Below are positions 36,896 through 47,320 of a stretch of 64,000 nt of DNA, one piece after another (position 1 is the first letter of the stretch; each line of letters opens with the position of its first letter). Source of the DNA: Candidatus Chryseopegocella kryptomonas (GTDB taxonomy: Bacteria > Bacteroidota > Ignavibacteria > Kryptoniales > Kryptoniaceae). The stretch covers positions 1-64,000 of the forward strand of contig NZ_CZVW01000001.1 of the NCBI RefSeq assembly GCF_001536065.1. Reading direction: 5' to 3'. The notes beneath the pieces were generated by a model. The model ran no database searches. It saw only the letters and a list, made by a program, of their open reading frames with translations, and was not told the DNA's origin. The translations under genes and the position numbers were made by a program.

Positions 36896-38475
36896 GAAAT
36901 GCCGTTTTATCCATAGCATTAGCGTCGTTGGTTTTTCTTTATTACTTAACACTTGGAATGACTTTTCAAAATAATGGCTATCTTCATCCTGAGGGAATTT
37001 TTTTGATTGAGAAAGCACTGCTTGCGTTGAAGGGTAATCCACCACGACTTGAGAACATAGGTTTAATTTATCCGCCATTGCCGTTTTTCTTTACTTTTCC
37101 TTTTATAATTTCCGTCAATCCAATAATTGCTCCGGTGTTTGCATCTGCGTTTGGAATGGCGGTGCTTTGTGCGGTTTTAATGTACAGAGTTTTAAAACGA
37201 AATTTATCCTTTGTTTTCGTTTTCTATCTTTTAATGATTTTGACAATAAATCCGCTTGTTTTATACTCTGCGACATCTGGTGGAAGTTCTTATCTTTATG
37301 TTTTGTTTATCACGATATTTTTTGCTTTCATTTTTGAGTATTATGAGCGAAATGTGAGTTTTTATCTTGCGGTTGCCGGAATATCGCTCGGGATTTTGGC
37401 ATTGATAAGATATGAGATTGTGTTTATTCTTGTCTTTTGGACTTTGGCAAATTTTATACTTGCTGTGGAAACAACACTTGAACCGGGAGTAAGTTATAAG
37501 AATTTTTACAGGTTGTTAAGAGAACTTCCTGCTTATAGACAAACTTTTTTCCGAAAGGTCATGGCGGTTTATCTTATGATTTTTATACCACCAATCGTTT
37601 CCGCTGTGAGCTGGATGTATCTGAACTGGATTTTCACATCAAATCCATTTCATTTTTTGAGCAGTCCTTATTCATATTTCAGAACTTTGAGAACCTTTGT
37701 TCTTTATAATCCGATTTTGCTTGAGGTAAGGGACAATTTTTTTAAAAGTTTGATTTATATCTTGATGGAAGTTTTCATCTCCGCTCCAACATTTTTGATC
37801 ATATTTTTGTTGTTTGGTCATAGGTTGTTTTTTATACTTGCGTTAACTTCTCCAGTGATTTCCCTTTTTATAAGTTCATTTCTGGGGATTTCGCTTTTAA
37901 ATGTTGATTTCTTTGTTCCGTTTGTTTTTCTTTCTTTCCTTGTTCTCGTTTATGCGTGTGAGCAAAAGAAAACATTGCGTAAAGCAATTATTCTACCGCT
38001 CTTTGGAATTGTCCTGATGATTTCTTCATTCACTGGTTATTATAAGCTCAAAAATTCAAATTATCCTGAGGAAAAAATTTTTGCAAGGGTTTTGCTTGGT
38101 GGCAATGCAGATGGAATTTTTGAAGATGAGAAAAAGGTTGCTGAATTTTTAAAAATGTATGCCGATTCAAACGATGTGATTTTGTTTGATGATGCGGATG
38201 GATATCCGATTGTGGTTTTTTATGGTTATCCTAAAAATATAGTTTTGCCTTATCAATATGAGTTTTCGTCCGTTGTTGAAAGACCTGAGGTTTATGCTGA
38301 TTTTATCGTTGTTTATAATCCAGATACATATGAAGGTGGGCGTGATGCGTTGAATTTAAGACACAAAGATTTATTTTATCGTGGGGCTGATGGGCTTGAT
38401 TTCGTTGCAAGTTTCGGAAACTTGAGAATTTTTCGCTCAAGTTACAGAGCAAAGAGTAAAATTGCTGGGAGGTGA
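36892..38475 (+). CDS. polytopic membrane protein, GT-C glycosyltransferase-like
   Basis: This 527-residue protein has about ten hydrophobic helices and a C-terminal soluble part of about 130 residues. The first periplasmic loop reads N-G-Y-L-H-P-E-G-I-F-L-I-E-K and P-P-R-L-E-N-I-G-L-I-Y-P-P-L-P, like the acidic first loop of GT-C enzymes (PMT/ArnT type) that use lipid-linked sugars. The C-terminal D-V-I-L-F-D-D-A-D-G-Y-P and V-L-P-Y-Q-Y-E-F also recall that group. It overlaps both neighbours (ATGA at 36892), so it is an integral part of the polysaccharide operon. The substrate is unknown. Confidence 0.7.
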   Translation: MRNAVLSIALASLVFLYYLTLGMTFQNNGYLHPEGIFLIEKALLALKGNPPRLENIGLIYPPLPFFFTFPFIISVNPIIAPVFASAFGMAVLCAVLMYRVLKRNLSFVFVFYLLMILTINPLVLYSATSGGSSYLYVLFITIFFAFIFEYYERNVSFYLAVAGISLGILALIRYEIVFILVFWTLANFILAVETTLEPGVSYKNFYRLLRELPAYRQTFFRKVMAVYLMIFIPPIVSAVSWMYLNWIFTSNPFHFLSSPYSYFRTLRTFVLYNPILLEVRDNFFKSLIYILMEVFISAPTFLIIFLLFGHRLFFILALTSPVISLFISSFLGISLLNVDFFVPFVFLSFLVLVYACEQKKTLRKAIILPLFGIVLMISSFTGYYKLKNSNYPEEKIFARVLLGGNADGIFEDEKKVAEFLKMYADSNDVILFDDADGYPIVVFYGYPKNIVLPYQYEFSSVVERPEVYADFIVVYNPDTYEGGRDALNLRHKDLFYRGADGLDFVASFGNLRIFRSSYRAKSKIAGR

Positions 38476-38486
38476 AACATAAAGAT

Positions 38487-39542
38487 ATGAAATTTCTTCG
38501 GTTAATCGTCGCTTTGTTTTCATTGTTAATTTTGATTCTTTTTTTGAATAATGCCTGGATTTGGGATGATATAAATTCGCTTGGAGAAGTTTTGCCAGCA
38601 AAAGAGTTTCATTTGATTCGTTCGCAGGATGATAGAATAGTGACGATTTTAAAAAATAATTTGAGCGGAACTGTTGAAAGATATTCAATTATAAGCGTGG
38701 AAAGAGGCGATGCTATAAGAATGAGTTTAAATAATTCTTTTAAAGTTGGCGGATTTGTAAATTCTGGCGATACGATTTGTAAGTTAATTTCTGCTGAGAC
38801 GATGTATCAGATCGTTAGATTGGAGGGTCTTATTTCAACTGAAATTGCAACTTTAAATTTTTACAAAACTGGTGAAAAAACCGCAATTATAGAAGAGGCA
38901 AGAGGTAGATTGGAGTCAGCCCAACAACAGCTTGAATATCAGGGAAAAGTCCTTGAAAGGATGAAAATTCTTTATGAAAAAAATCTTATCTCTCCACAAG
39001 AATATGAGACGGCAGAGAATTTATTTAAGCTTTATCAGGCAAATGTTTCAATTGCGAAATCTCAACTTGAAGCACTTGAAACGGGGGCAAAACCAGAGCA
39101 AATTCAATTAATTGAAACAAGAATTGAATCTTTGAAAAATGAACTTGAAGCGCTCAAACAAAAAGCACAATCTTACATCATAACATCTCCAATTTCTGGC
39201 GTAATTTTCAAAATTTCTTCTGGCGATACTATATTATCTATGGCGGATATTTCGGCGTTTTGTTGTTTAATTCCAATAAATGTTGATGAAAGGGCAAAAG
39301 TTAAAAATGGTCAAATTGTAGAAATAAAATCATCTGAAATTTTACAAGCGAAGATTGATGCGGTTGAAAATTCGGTTAGAGTAATAAATTTAAAGCAAAT
39401 GGTTTTGGCAAGGGCGATAATTGAAAACAAAACTGAAAATTTAGTTCCACATCTCGTGGTTAAATGCAGAATTAAAGTTGGCAGGGTTAAACTTCTTGAT
39501 TATGTTTATTTTTTTGTCAAACAAATTTTTACCTCGGGATGA
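38487..39542 (+). CDS. HlyD-like membrane-fusion (adaptor) protein
   Basis: This protein of about 351 residues has one N-terminal transmembrane segment, a lipoyl-type half (G-G-F-V-N-S-G-D-T-I), a long coiled coil (about 80-215, E-E-A-R-G-R-L-E-S-A-Q-Q-Q-L-E), the second lipoyl half (I-T-S-P-I-S-G-V-I-F-K-I-S-S-G-D-T) and a beta domain. ATG 38487 is preferred; GGGAGG ends at 38472 and a GTG there (GTGA overlap) is the alternative. Such adaptors bridge inner and outer membranes in export or synthase systems. No ABC or RND pump is adjacent, so it probably serves the polysaccharide machine. Its stop shares ATGA with the VTC gene. Confidence 0.75.
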   Translation: MKFLRLIVALFSLLILILFLNNAWIWDDINSLGEVLPAKEFHLIRSQDDRIVTILKNNLSGTVERYSIISVERGDAIRMSLNNSFKVGGFVNSGDTICKLISAETMYQIVRLEGLISTEIATLNFYKTGEKTAIIEEARGRLESAQQQLEYQGKVLERMKILYEKNLISPQEYETAENLFKLYQANVSIAKSQLEALETGAKPEQIQLIETRIESLKNELEALKQKAQSYIITSPISGVIFKISSGDTILSMADISAFCCLIPINVDERAKVKNGQIVEIKSSEILQAKIDAVENSVRVINLKQMVLARAIIENKTENLVPHLVVKCRIKVGRVKLLDYVYFFVKQIFTSG

Positions 39543-40285
39543 TAAGGTTTGAGTATAAATATCTTGCTCCAGTTGAGTTGATTGAACGATTGCGATTGGA
39601 AATAATGCCGTATGTAAATTATGATGAGTATGCGAATGCAAGTAAAATCGGTGAATATACAGTCCGAAGCATATATTTTGACAATGATAGATTTCAGTAT
39701 TACAACGATAAAGTTGATGGTCTTGAGATAAGGAAAAAAGTTAGAGTTCGTGGTTATGGGGCTAAGGATGAAAGTAGCATTGTTTTCCTTGAAGTCAAGA
39801 GGAAAAAAGGTGTGTATATTTTGAAAAGCAGAGCTCCTTTGACATTTGAGAATTTGGAAAAGATATTTGTCTGCAAAGATTTTGAGAGATATATTTTAAA
39901 CAAGCCGATAGAGAACGCTGTGAAAAGTGCGAAAAATTTTTTCTATTATGTTAATGTGGATAACCTTAAGCCAGTCATTCTTGTCGTTTATGAGCGTGAA
40001 GCGTATCAAGGTAAATTTGATAATTCGTTGAGAATTACATTTGATAAAAATTTAAGAGCTTCTCTTTCATCTCGTTTGACTGATTTATTTGACGAGTTGA
40101 ATATGCGATATGTGATGAAGTCATATTTTACTGTTGAATTTAAAGGGAAGACAAAAATTCCACACTGGTTCAGGAATATAGTCGCAAAGTATGAGCTTAA
40201 ATTTATGGCTTTGTCAAAGTATGTTTTATCTGTTGATGCTTTTGATTTTTCTGAGTTAAAACAAATCACAAGATTGGGATTATGA
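39539..40285 (+). CDS. VTC-domain polyphosphate polymerase-like protein
   Basis: This 248-residue protein has the tunnel-fold VTC domain that makes polyphosphate from ATP in yeast Vtc4. The conserved basic and acidic tunnel residues are seen in R-F-E-Y-K-Y-L, Y-T-V-R-S-I-Y-F-D-N, L-E-I-R-K-K-V-R-V-R-G-Y, V-F-L-E-V-K-R-K-K-G and Y-E-R-E-A-Y. Unlike eukaryotic VTC there is no SPX domain or membrane part. Bacterial VTC proteins commonly neighbour CotH kinases and DUF4956 proteins (my recollection), and both are here. Whether it makes polyphosphate or moves phosphate groups in this system is unknown. Confidence 0.87.
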   Translation: MIRFEYKYLAPVELIERLRLEIMPYVNYDEYANASKIGEYTVRSIYFDNDRFQYYNDKVDGLEIRKKVRVRGYGAKDESSIVFLEVKRKKGVYILKSRAPLTFENLEKIFVCKDFERYILNKPIENAVKSAKNFFYYVNVDNLKPVILVVYEREAYQGKFDNSLRITFDKNLRASLSSRLTDLFDELNMRYVMKSYFTVEFKGKTKIPHWFRNIVAKYELKFMALSKYVLSVDAFDFSELKQITRLGL

Positions 40286-40953
40286 TTGAGGATTTGCAGA
40301 ATATATTTACGATTTCAATTTCGCCTGTGGAAGTGATAAGGAATTTGTTTGTTGCTTTTGTGTGTGGGTTTATAGTTTCGGTATTTTATAAAATTAGTTA
40401 CAGGGGGATAAGTTATTCAAGCACGCTTGTTAATTCGTTGATAGCTCTTTCAATGATAACATCAGTTGTAATAATGGTTATAGGCAATAATCTTGCAAGG
40501 GCTTTTGGGCTTGTTGGGGCGATGTCAATAATAAGATTTAGAACAGCGATAAAAGACACGCAGGATATAGTTTTCATATTTTTTGCTCTTGCTGTGGGAA
40601 TGGCAAGCGGTGTGGGTTTGTATGCGGTTTCTATAGTTGGGACGCTGACAGTTGGGCTGGTTATGTATGCCCTTTCAAGGTTAAATTACGGAATGCCAAG
40701 GAGAAAAGAATTACTTTTGCAATTTACTTATGAAGCAATAGACGAAAAAGAACCCGAATATACTTCTGTTATAAAAAGCGAATGTAAAGATTTTAAGCTG
40801 ATAAATGTTAAAAGCCCAAGGGGCGATCTTTTTGAACTATCTTATTACATTAGGCTTAAAGATAAAAGCAAAGCAGGGGAACTTGTCAGGAAACTTTCAA
40901 AATTGCCAGGTGTTAAGAATGTTTCTCTGCTTGCTGATGAAGAGGGGTTTTAA
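40282..40953 (+). CDS. DUF4956 membrane protein
   Basis: This 223-residue protein has four hydrophobic segments (about 20-40, 50-70, 75-95 with G-L-V-G-A-M-S-I-I-R-F-R-T-A, and 95-130) and a cytoplasmic alpha/beta C-terminal domain of about 80 residues. The motif R-F-R-T-A-I-K-D-T-Q-D and the overall plan identify DUF4956, which resembles the MgtC fold. Function is unknown; the family repeatedly stands next to VTC and CotH genes. It overlaps the VTC gene stop (ATGA at 40282) and ends the nine-gene operon, 72 bases before the RodZ-like gene. Confidence 0.87.
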   Translation: MIEDLQNIFTISISPVEVIRNLFVAFVCGFIVSVFYKISYRGISYSSTLVNSLIALSMITSVVIMVIGNNLARAFGLVGAMSIIRFRTAIKDTQDIVFIFFALAVGMASGVGLYAVSIVGTLTVGLVMYALSRLNYGMPRRKELLLQFTYEAIDEKEPEYTSVIKSECKDFKLINVKSPRGDLFELSYYIRLKDKSKAGELVRKLSKLPGVKNVSLLADEEGF

Positions 40954-41025
40954 ATATCGGGGGCTCAAGTTTGATTTAAAAAGTTAATTTTGTTAGATTA
41001 TTTCTGAAAACTAAACGGACCAGGA

Positions 41026-41772
41026 ATGAGTGTAGCTGAAATTTTGAAAAAGGCACGTGAGGAAAAAAAATTAACCCTCAAAGAAATCTCTGCTAAAACG
41101 AAGATAAGCGAGAAATTCCTTGAAAAAATTGAGAATGGAACTTTTGACTTTGCTCCTGAACCTTATGTGAGGGCTTTTTTGAGAAGTTATGCGAGGGTTG
41201 TGGGGTTGAATCCGGATGAGGTGATAAAACTTTATGATAGTGAAATTTCCGCTTTAAAACCGAAGGAATCAATAAAAGAGGAAAAGGAGAAAATTCAATT
41301 TGATTTTGCATCGTTTGTTTCTGAAAATATATTGTGGTTAATCGGTGGGGCTTTGGTTATTCTGCTTGCTATTTTTATCTTCATAGGGGTTGGGAGAGAA
41401 GAGAAAAAAGAGGTTAGAAAGAAAAGCTTTGAAACTGCGGTTGAGGAAATATCAAAAGCAAATGAAATTCCAATGGAAAAAAAGGAAATGAAGATAGAAC
41501 CAGATAGTTTGGAGTTAAAAATTATAGCTTCTGATTCTGTTTGGTTTAATGTGCTTGTTGATAGCGCACAGGCGAAAGAATTTTTAATGCCACCGAATAC
41601 AAGTTTAACTTTGAAAGCGAGAAATAACTTTAATTTCACAATTGGAAATGCTGGTGGAGTTAAGTTTATATTGAATGGGAATGAACTTGAACCTATTGGG
41701 CGAAAGGGTCTCGTAGTAAGAAATTATGTGATTGATAGGGAGAAATTAAAATCTTTAACATTGCATAGATAA
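41026..41772 (+). CDS. RodZ-like cytoskeletal protein (HTH, one membrane helix)
   Basis: This 248-residue protein has an N-terminal helix-turn-helix of the HTH_25 type (I-L-K-K-A-R-E-E-K-K-L-T-L-K-E-I-S-A-K-T-K-I-S), a basic/acidic linker, one transmembrane segment (about 105-124) and a periplasmic DUF4115-like beta domain (W-F-N-V-L-V-D-S, K-F-I-L-N-G-N-E-L). RodZ links MreB to the envelope and affects rod shape; the HTH binds MreB rather than DNA in studied cases. ligA follows 27 bases later. Confidence 0.82.
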   Translation: MSVAEILKKAREEKKLTLKEISAKTKISEKFLEKIENGTFDFAPEPYVRAFLRSYARVVGLNPDEVIKLYDSEISALKPKESIKEEKEKIQFDFASFVSENILWLIGGALVILLAIFIFIGVGREEKKEVRKKSFETAVEEISKANEIPMEKKEMKIEPDSLELKIIASDSVWFNVLVDSAQAKEFLMPPNTSLTLKARNNFNFTIGNAGGVKFILNGNELEPIGRKGLVVRNYVIDREKLKSLTLHR

Positions 41773-43812
<2,040 letters not shown>

Positions 43813-43826
43813 AAATGGAGGAAAAA

Positions 43827-44435
43827 ATGCGTAAATTCTTTTTTGTCCTACTTTTCTTTGTTGGTGGAAATTTTTTATTTGCACAGACATTGCCGGGTAA
43901 ATTTGGATTTGGCGCCGATTTGGGGATAACGATTTTGCAGGGACAATCAAAGCCGTATGTCCAACCTCTTGGGAGCGCTCATGTGAGATGGGGCGTTTTT
44001 GATTTTCTTTCAATTAATGGAAAATTTTCCGGTGGGTGGGTTGGATTTAGAGATAAAGATACAAATGTTAAGAACTGGACTACAATAATTTCGGGAGAAA
44101 TTCAACCTGAATTTCACATTGTCCCACGCAGTAGATCCGATGCTTACTTTTTCATCTCCGCTGGAATGATCCATTATCAGCCGAATATCAACAGTTATAT
44201 GGGCAAAAATACGCCGACGGTTGGCTTTGGTCTGGGATTAAATATGTATGTTAGACATTTTCTCTCCGTTGATTTTTCTGCGTCATATAATCTCACAACA
44301 AGAGGAGATTTTGACGGAAATCCAAATACAAAAGATAAAGATGGTTTCATTGCTTTGAAACTTGGTCTTACTTATTACTTTTACGACAAAGAATACATTC
44401 GTCAAGCATACATAAGAGGGAAAAGAGCAAGATGA
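43827..44435 (+). CDS. outer-membrane beta-barrel protein (OmpA/OmpW-like size)
   Basis: This 202-residue exported protein starts at ATG 43827, preceded by GGAGG (43817-43821). A signal peptide (about 1-20, ending L-F-A-Q) is followed by barrel strands: G-A-D-L-G-I-T-I-L-Q-G, V-R-W-G-V-F-D-F-L-S-I-N-G-K-F-S-G-G-W and G-L-G-L-N-M-Y-V-R-H-F-L-S-V-D-F. The final part, K-L-G-L-T-Y-Y-F-Y, is typical of small eight-stranded barrels, with a short basic tail after it. The specific role is not known. Its stop shares ATGA with the next gene. Confidence 0.75.
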   Translation: MRKFFFVLLFFVGGNFLFAQTLPGKFGFGADLGITILQGQSKPYVQPLGSAHVRWGVFDFLSINGKFSGGWVGFRDKDTNVKNWTTIISGEIQPEFHIVPRSRSDAYFFISAGMIHYQPNINSYMGKNTPTVGFGLGLNMYVRHFLSVDFSASYNLTTRGDFDGNPNTKDKDGFIALKLGLTYYFYDKEYIRQAYIRGKRAR

Positions 44436-44965
44436 TGGAAATGAGAAAATTAGCGCAAAAATTTTTTCTTTATATTGCAAAGTTGAGAAGTGAGGTTAAA
44501 GGTAAAAAAATCATCAATTTCACGCAAGCATTTCAAAGAGCAAGATATATTGTTGTGATAATGCCGAGGGAAAAAGAGCAGTTTATGATTGCATATGATT
44601 TGCTTAAAGATATTCCGGGCAAATATAACATCACCGTTATAGCGACCTCTAATTTCAAGGAATACTTCACGATCAAGCGTTATAGATATGTTGAGATAAC
44701 AAAGGATGATGTTTCAATTTTCGGGCTACCGAAAAAAAATTTTATAAGAAAACTTTCCTTGTTTAGATATGATGTTGCGATTGATATGAGTTTTAATTTT
44801 GATTTGTTCAATGCGTGGTTGTGCCAGGAACTTAACGCTGGAATAAAAATCGGCTTTAAGCGTGACGATTCTGATTTATTTTACAATTTCCAACTCGCTA
44901 TAAAAAGAGATACAGATTTGAGGTCTGCTTATCACGGGATAATCGGGTCGTTGAGCATTTTTTAA
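44432..44965 (+). CDS. DUF6913-like protein, related to the N-domain of GT9 enzymes
   Basis: This 177-residue protein has no signal peptide. The part from about residue 33 alternates strands and helices: R-Y-I-V-V-I-M-P-R-E-K-E-Q-F, N-I-T-V-I-A-T-S-N, Y-D-V-A-I-D-M-S-F-N-F-D-L-F-N-A-W-L-C, I-K-I-G-F-K-R-D-D-S. This looks like half of an ADP-heptose transferase (GT9) Rossmann fold with no donor-binding half; I recall it as a small Bacteroidota family (DUF6913). A catalytic role is doubtful. It overlaps the barrel gene by four bases and precedes a STAS gene by 15. Confidence 0.55.
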   Translation: MMEMRKLAQKFFLYIAKLRSEVKGKKIINFTQAFQRARYIVVIMPREKEQFMIAYDLLKDIPGKYNITVIATSNFKEYFTIKRYRYVEITKDDVSIFGLPKKNFIRKLSLFRYDVAIDMSFNFDLFNAWLCQELNAGIKIGFKRDDSDLFYNFQLAIKRDTDLRSAYHGIIGSLSIF

Positions 44966-44980
44966 CAAATTTTTTGTAAT

Positions 44981-45325
44981 ATGAATTTTGAAATTTCCAA
45001 GCCAGAGAAAAATACCATAATTTTCAAGTTGCGTGAGAAGAAGATGGATGCTTTAATTTCACCGGATTTAAAAGCAGAATTTCTCGCACTTTGTCAGAAA
45101 GGTGTTAAGAAAATAATTATTGACCTTTCTGATGTTGAGTATTGTGATAGTTCGGGGTTGAGTTCGCTTTTGTTCTGCGAGAGAAGAATGAGAGAAAATA
45201 AAGGCGAAGTTTATCTTGTCGGGGTTAGGGATAAAGTTTTAAACTTGATAAAAATAGCACGGCTTGACCAGTTGTTTAAGTTTTCAAATTCTGTTGAAGA
45301 AGCGCTTGGAACAAAAACAAAGTGA
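44981..45325 (+). CDS. STAS-domain anti-sigma factor antagonist
   Basis: This 114-residue STAS protein contains I-I-D-L-S-D-V-E-Y-C-D-S-S-G-L-S-S-L-L, whose Ser (D-S-S-G) is the expected phosphorylation site. It is separate from the partner-switching operon at 20212-24695 and has no kinase beside it, so it may be a second antagonist used by the same HATPase, or act with a kinase elsewhere. The symporter gene follows ten bases later; its own sequence shows no link to transport. Confidence 0.9.
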   Translation: MNFEISKPEKNTIIFKLREKKMDALISPDLKAEFLALCQKGVKKIIIDLSDVEYCDSSGLSSLLFCERRMRENKGEVYLVGVRDKVLNLIKIARLDQLFKFSNSVEEALGTKTK

Positions 45326-45334
45326 TAATCTCTG

Positions 45335-46813
45335 ATGAGCTTTGGACTTGCTGATTGGATTATTGTCGTTCTTTATCTTATCGGGGTTGCAATTTTTGGG
45401 ATAATCTCCGGGGGAAAACAAAGAAGCACATCTGATTATTTTCTTGGGGCAAGACAAGTTCCATGGCTTGCTGTGTGTTTCGCTGTTGTCGCAACTGAAA
45501 CAAGCGCCTTAACTTTTTTGAGCATTCCGGGAGTTGCGTATGCGACAAATTTGAATTTTTTGCAGTTAACATTTGGCTATATTCTCGGTAGAATTATCGT
45601 AAGTTTTGTCCTTCTCCCAGCTTATTATAAAGGTGAGCTTGCAACTGCTTATCAATTTCTCGGTATAAGATTTGGTAAAAAAATCAGAAATTTTGCTTCA
45701 ATCGTTTTTATGCTCACTCGTCTTGCAGCTGATGGGGTTCGGCTTTTCACAACCGCAATTCCACTTGCAATTATATTGAAAAGTTCTGGACAGTTAGCAA
45801 ACTGGTCTGATACTCAAATTTATATTGTTTCAATTGCGATTGTTTCTTTTGTGACCTTTTTATACACATTTATCGGTGGAGTGAGGGCGGTTATATGGAT
45901 GGATGTGGTTCAAATGTTCATTTACATAGGTGGTGCAATTTCTGCTATAATCGTTCTTTCTTTGAAGATAGATGGCGGAATTTCACAGGTTTTAAATTTT
46001 GCATCTGAAAAATTTAAAATCATAAATTGGGGATTTGATAAACCGTTGAATGAATTTTTCACGCAACCTTACACTTTATTTGCGAGTTTAATTGGCGGAG
46101 CGTTTCTTTCAATGGCTTCACACGGTGCTGATCAACTTATCGTTCAACGACTTTTAACAACGGACTCGCTCAAAAATAGCCAAAAAGCACTTATCACAAC
46201 TGGCTTTATAGTTGCTGTTCAATTTTTTATGTTCCTTTTTCTTGGGCTTATGCTTTACACTTTTTACAATGGAGCAAAGATGAATCCAAACGAAGTATTT
46301 GCTGACTTTATTGTTAAGTATATGCCAAGCGGAATTTCTGGCTTAATAATTGCTGGGCTTTTTGCAGCTGCTATGTCAACGCTTGCTGGTTCAATGAGTT
46401 CGCTTGCTTCGTCTGCTATGATTGATATTTATAAACCTTATTTCGGAAAAGATAATGATGAGAAAAAAGAACTTCTGATTTCAAGGATTATAACAGCGAT
46501 ATGGGCTGTGCTTCTCGTTGGCTCTGCTATGTTTTTTATGAAAACTGAAAGAACTGTCGTTGAGTTAGCTTTAAGCATTGCGTCATTTACCTATGGCGGA
46601 TTACTCGGGTCTTTCCTTCTTGGTGCTTTGTTTAAAAAAGTTAATGAGATAGATGCTTTAATTGGCTTTGTTTTTGGGATTGCTGTTATGATATATGTCA
46701 TCTTGAATACAAAAATTGCGTGGACATGGCACACTTTCATTGGAGCTGGGGCGACGATTTTGGTTGGGAATTTGATTTCAGTGGTGAGAGGCGCTGTCAG
46801 GAGCGAAGTTTGA
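45335..46813 (+). CDS. sodium:solute symporter (SSS family)
   Basis: This 492-residue inner-membrane transporter has about 13 helices. Family features include T-S-D-Y-F-L-G-A-R-Q-V-P-W-L-A, V-A-T-E-T-S-A-L-T-F-L-S-I-P-G and A-A-A-M-S-T-L-A-G-S-M-S-S-L-A (Na+ site region). The substrate cannot be read from the sequence; the start resembles monocarboxylate/iodide-type members more than PutP. The downstream pruA gene would fit an amino-acid substrate such as proline, but this is only inferred from position. Confidence 0.92.
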   Translation: MSFGLADWIIVVLYLIGVAIFGIISGGKQRSTSDYFLGARQVPWLAVCFAVVATETSALTFLSIPGVAYATNLNFLQLTFGYILGRIIVSFVLLPAYYKGELATAYQFLGIRFGKKIRNFASIVFMLTRLAADGVRLFTTAIPLAIILKSSGQLANWSDTQIYIVSIAIVSFVTFLYTFIGGVRAVIWMDVVQMFIYIGGAISAIIVLSLKIDGGISQVLNFASEKFKIINWGFDKPLNEFFTQPYTLFASLIGGAFLSMASHGADQLIVQRLLTTDSLKNSQKALITTGFIVAVQFFMFLFLGLMLYTFYNGAKMNPNEVFADFIVKYMPSGISGLIIAGLFAAAMSTLAGSMSSLASSAMIDIYKPYFGKDNDEKKELLISRIITAIWAVLLVGSAMFFMKTERTVVELALSIASFTYGGLLGSFLLGALFKKVNEIDALIGFVFGIAVMIYVILNTKIAWTWHTFIGAGATILVGNLISVVRGAVRSEV

Positions 46814-46871
46814 ATTTAGTCGGTTAAAATTTTTAAATTTGCAGAGAGAAAAATTTGATTTTAACCTGTGT

Positions 46872-47306
46872 ATGCGAAAGAGAAATAAAATAAGGAAACT
46901 TTTAAAACTGCCAGAGACGCCGGAAGAAGCATTTGAACTTGCAAATGAACTTTATAACAATGCTTTGAAAACACTTTCTGAATCGCCAGTTGAAAATGGA
47001 AGATACAGAAACATTAAGAAAGTTTCCGAAGCCTGCGGGACTGCTTATCTTGCTGTGTTAAGAGCCATTGAAGGGGAAATGTTAAGGAGAGGATTTTCTC
47101 CGGATGAATTTCCGGAAAATGTAATAGAGTATAGAAAATTTTTGAGGAGTTTGCCGAAAAATGGTAAGCTGATTGATGCGTTTAACACTGTTTATGAGAA
47201 TTTACATCTTTTTGGGTATTACAGACACGGTGCTGATGAAGCGATGATAAAATCGGGCTTTGAGAAGGCAAGAGAAATTATCAATAAATTAACAGGCAAA
47301 AAATAA
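46872..47306 (+). CDS. DUF5618-like helical protein
   Basis: This is a protein of about 144 residues from ATG 46872; an in-frame TTG at 46839 is less likely. It is all helical: T-P-E-E-A-F-E-L-A-N-E-L-Y-N-N-A-L-K-T-L, then K-V-S-E-A-C-G-T-A-Y-L-A-V-L-R-A-I-E. I recognise this as DUF5618, a Bacteroidota family similar in layout to HEPN-type helical bundles. Function unknown. It precedes pruA by 14 bases with a GGAGG between, so it may be coexpressed. Confidence 0.6.
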   Translation: MRKRNKIRKLLKLPETPEEAFELANELYNNALKTLSESPVENGRYRNIKKVSEACGTAYLAVLRAIEGEMLRRGFSPDEFPENVIEYRKFLRSLPKNGKLIDAFNTVYENLHLFGYYRHGADEAMIKSGFEKAREIINKLTGKK

Positions 47307-47320
47307 AAGCGGAGGTTAAA

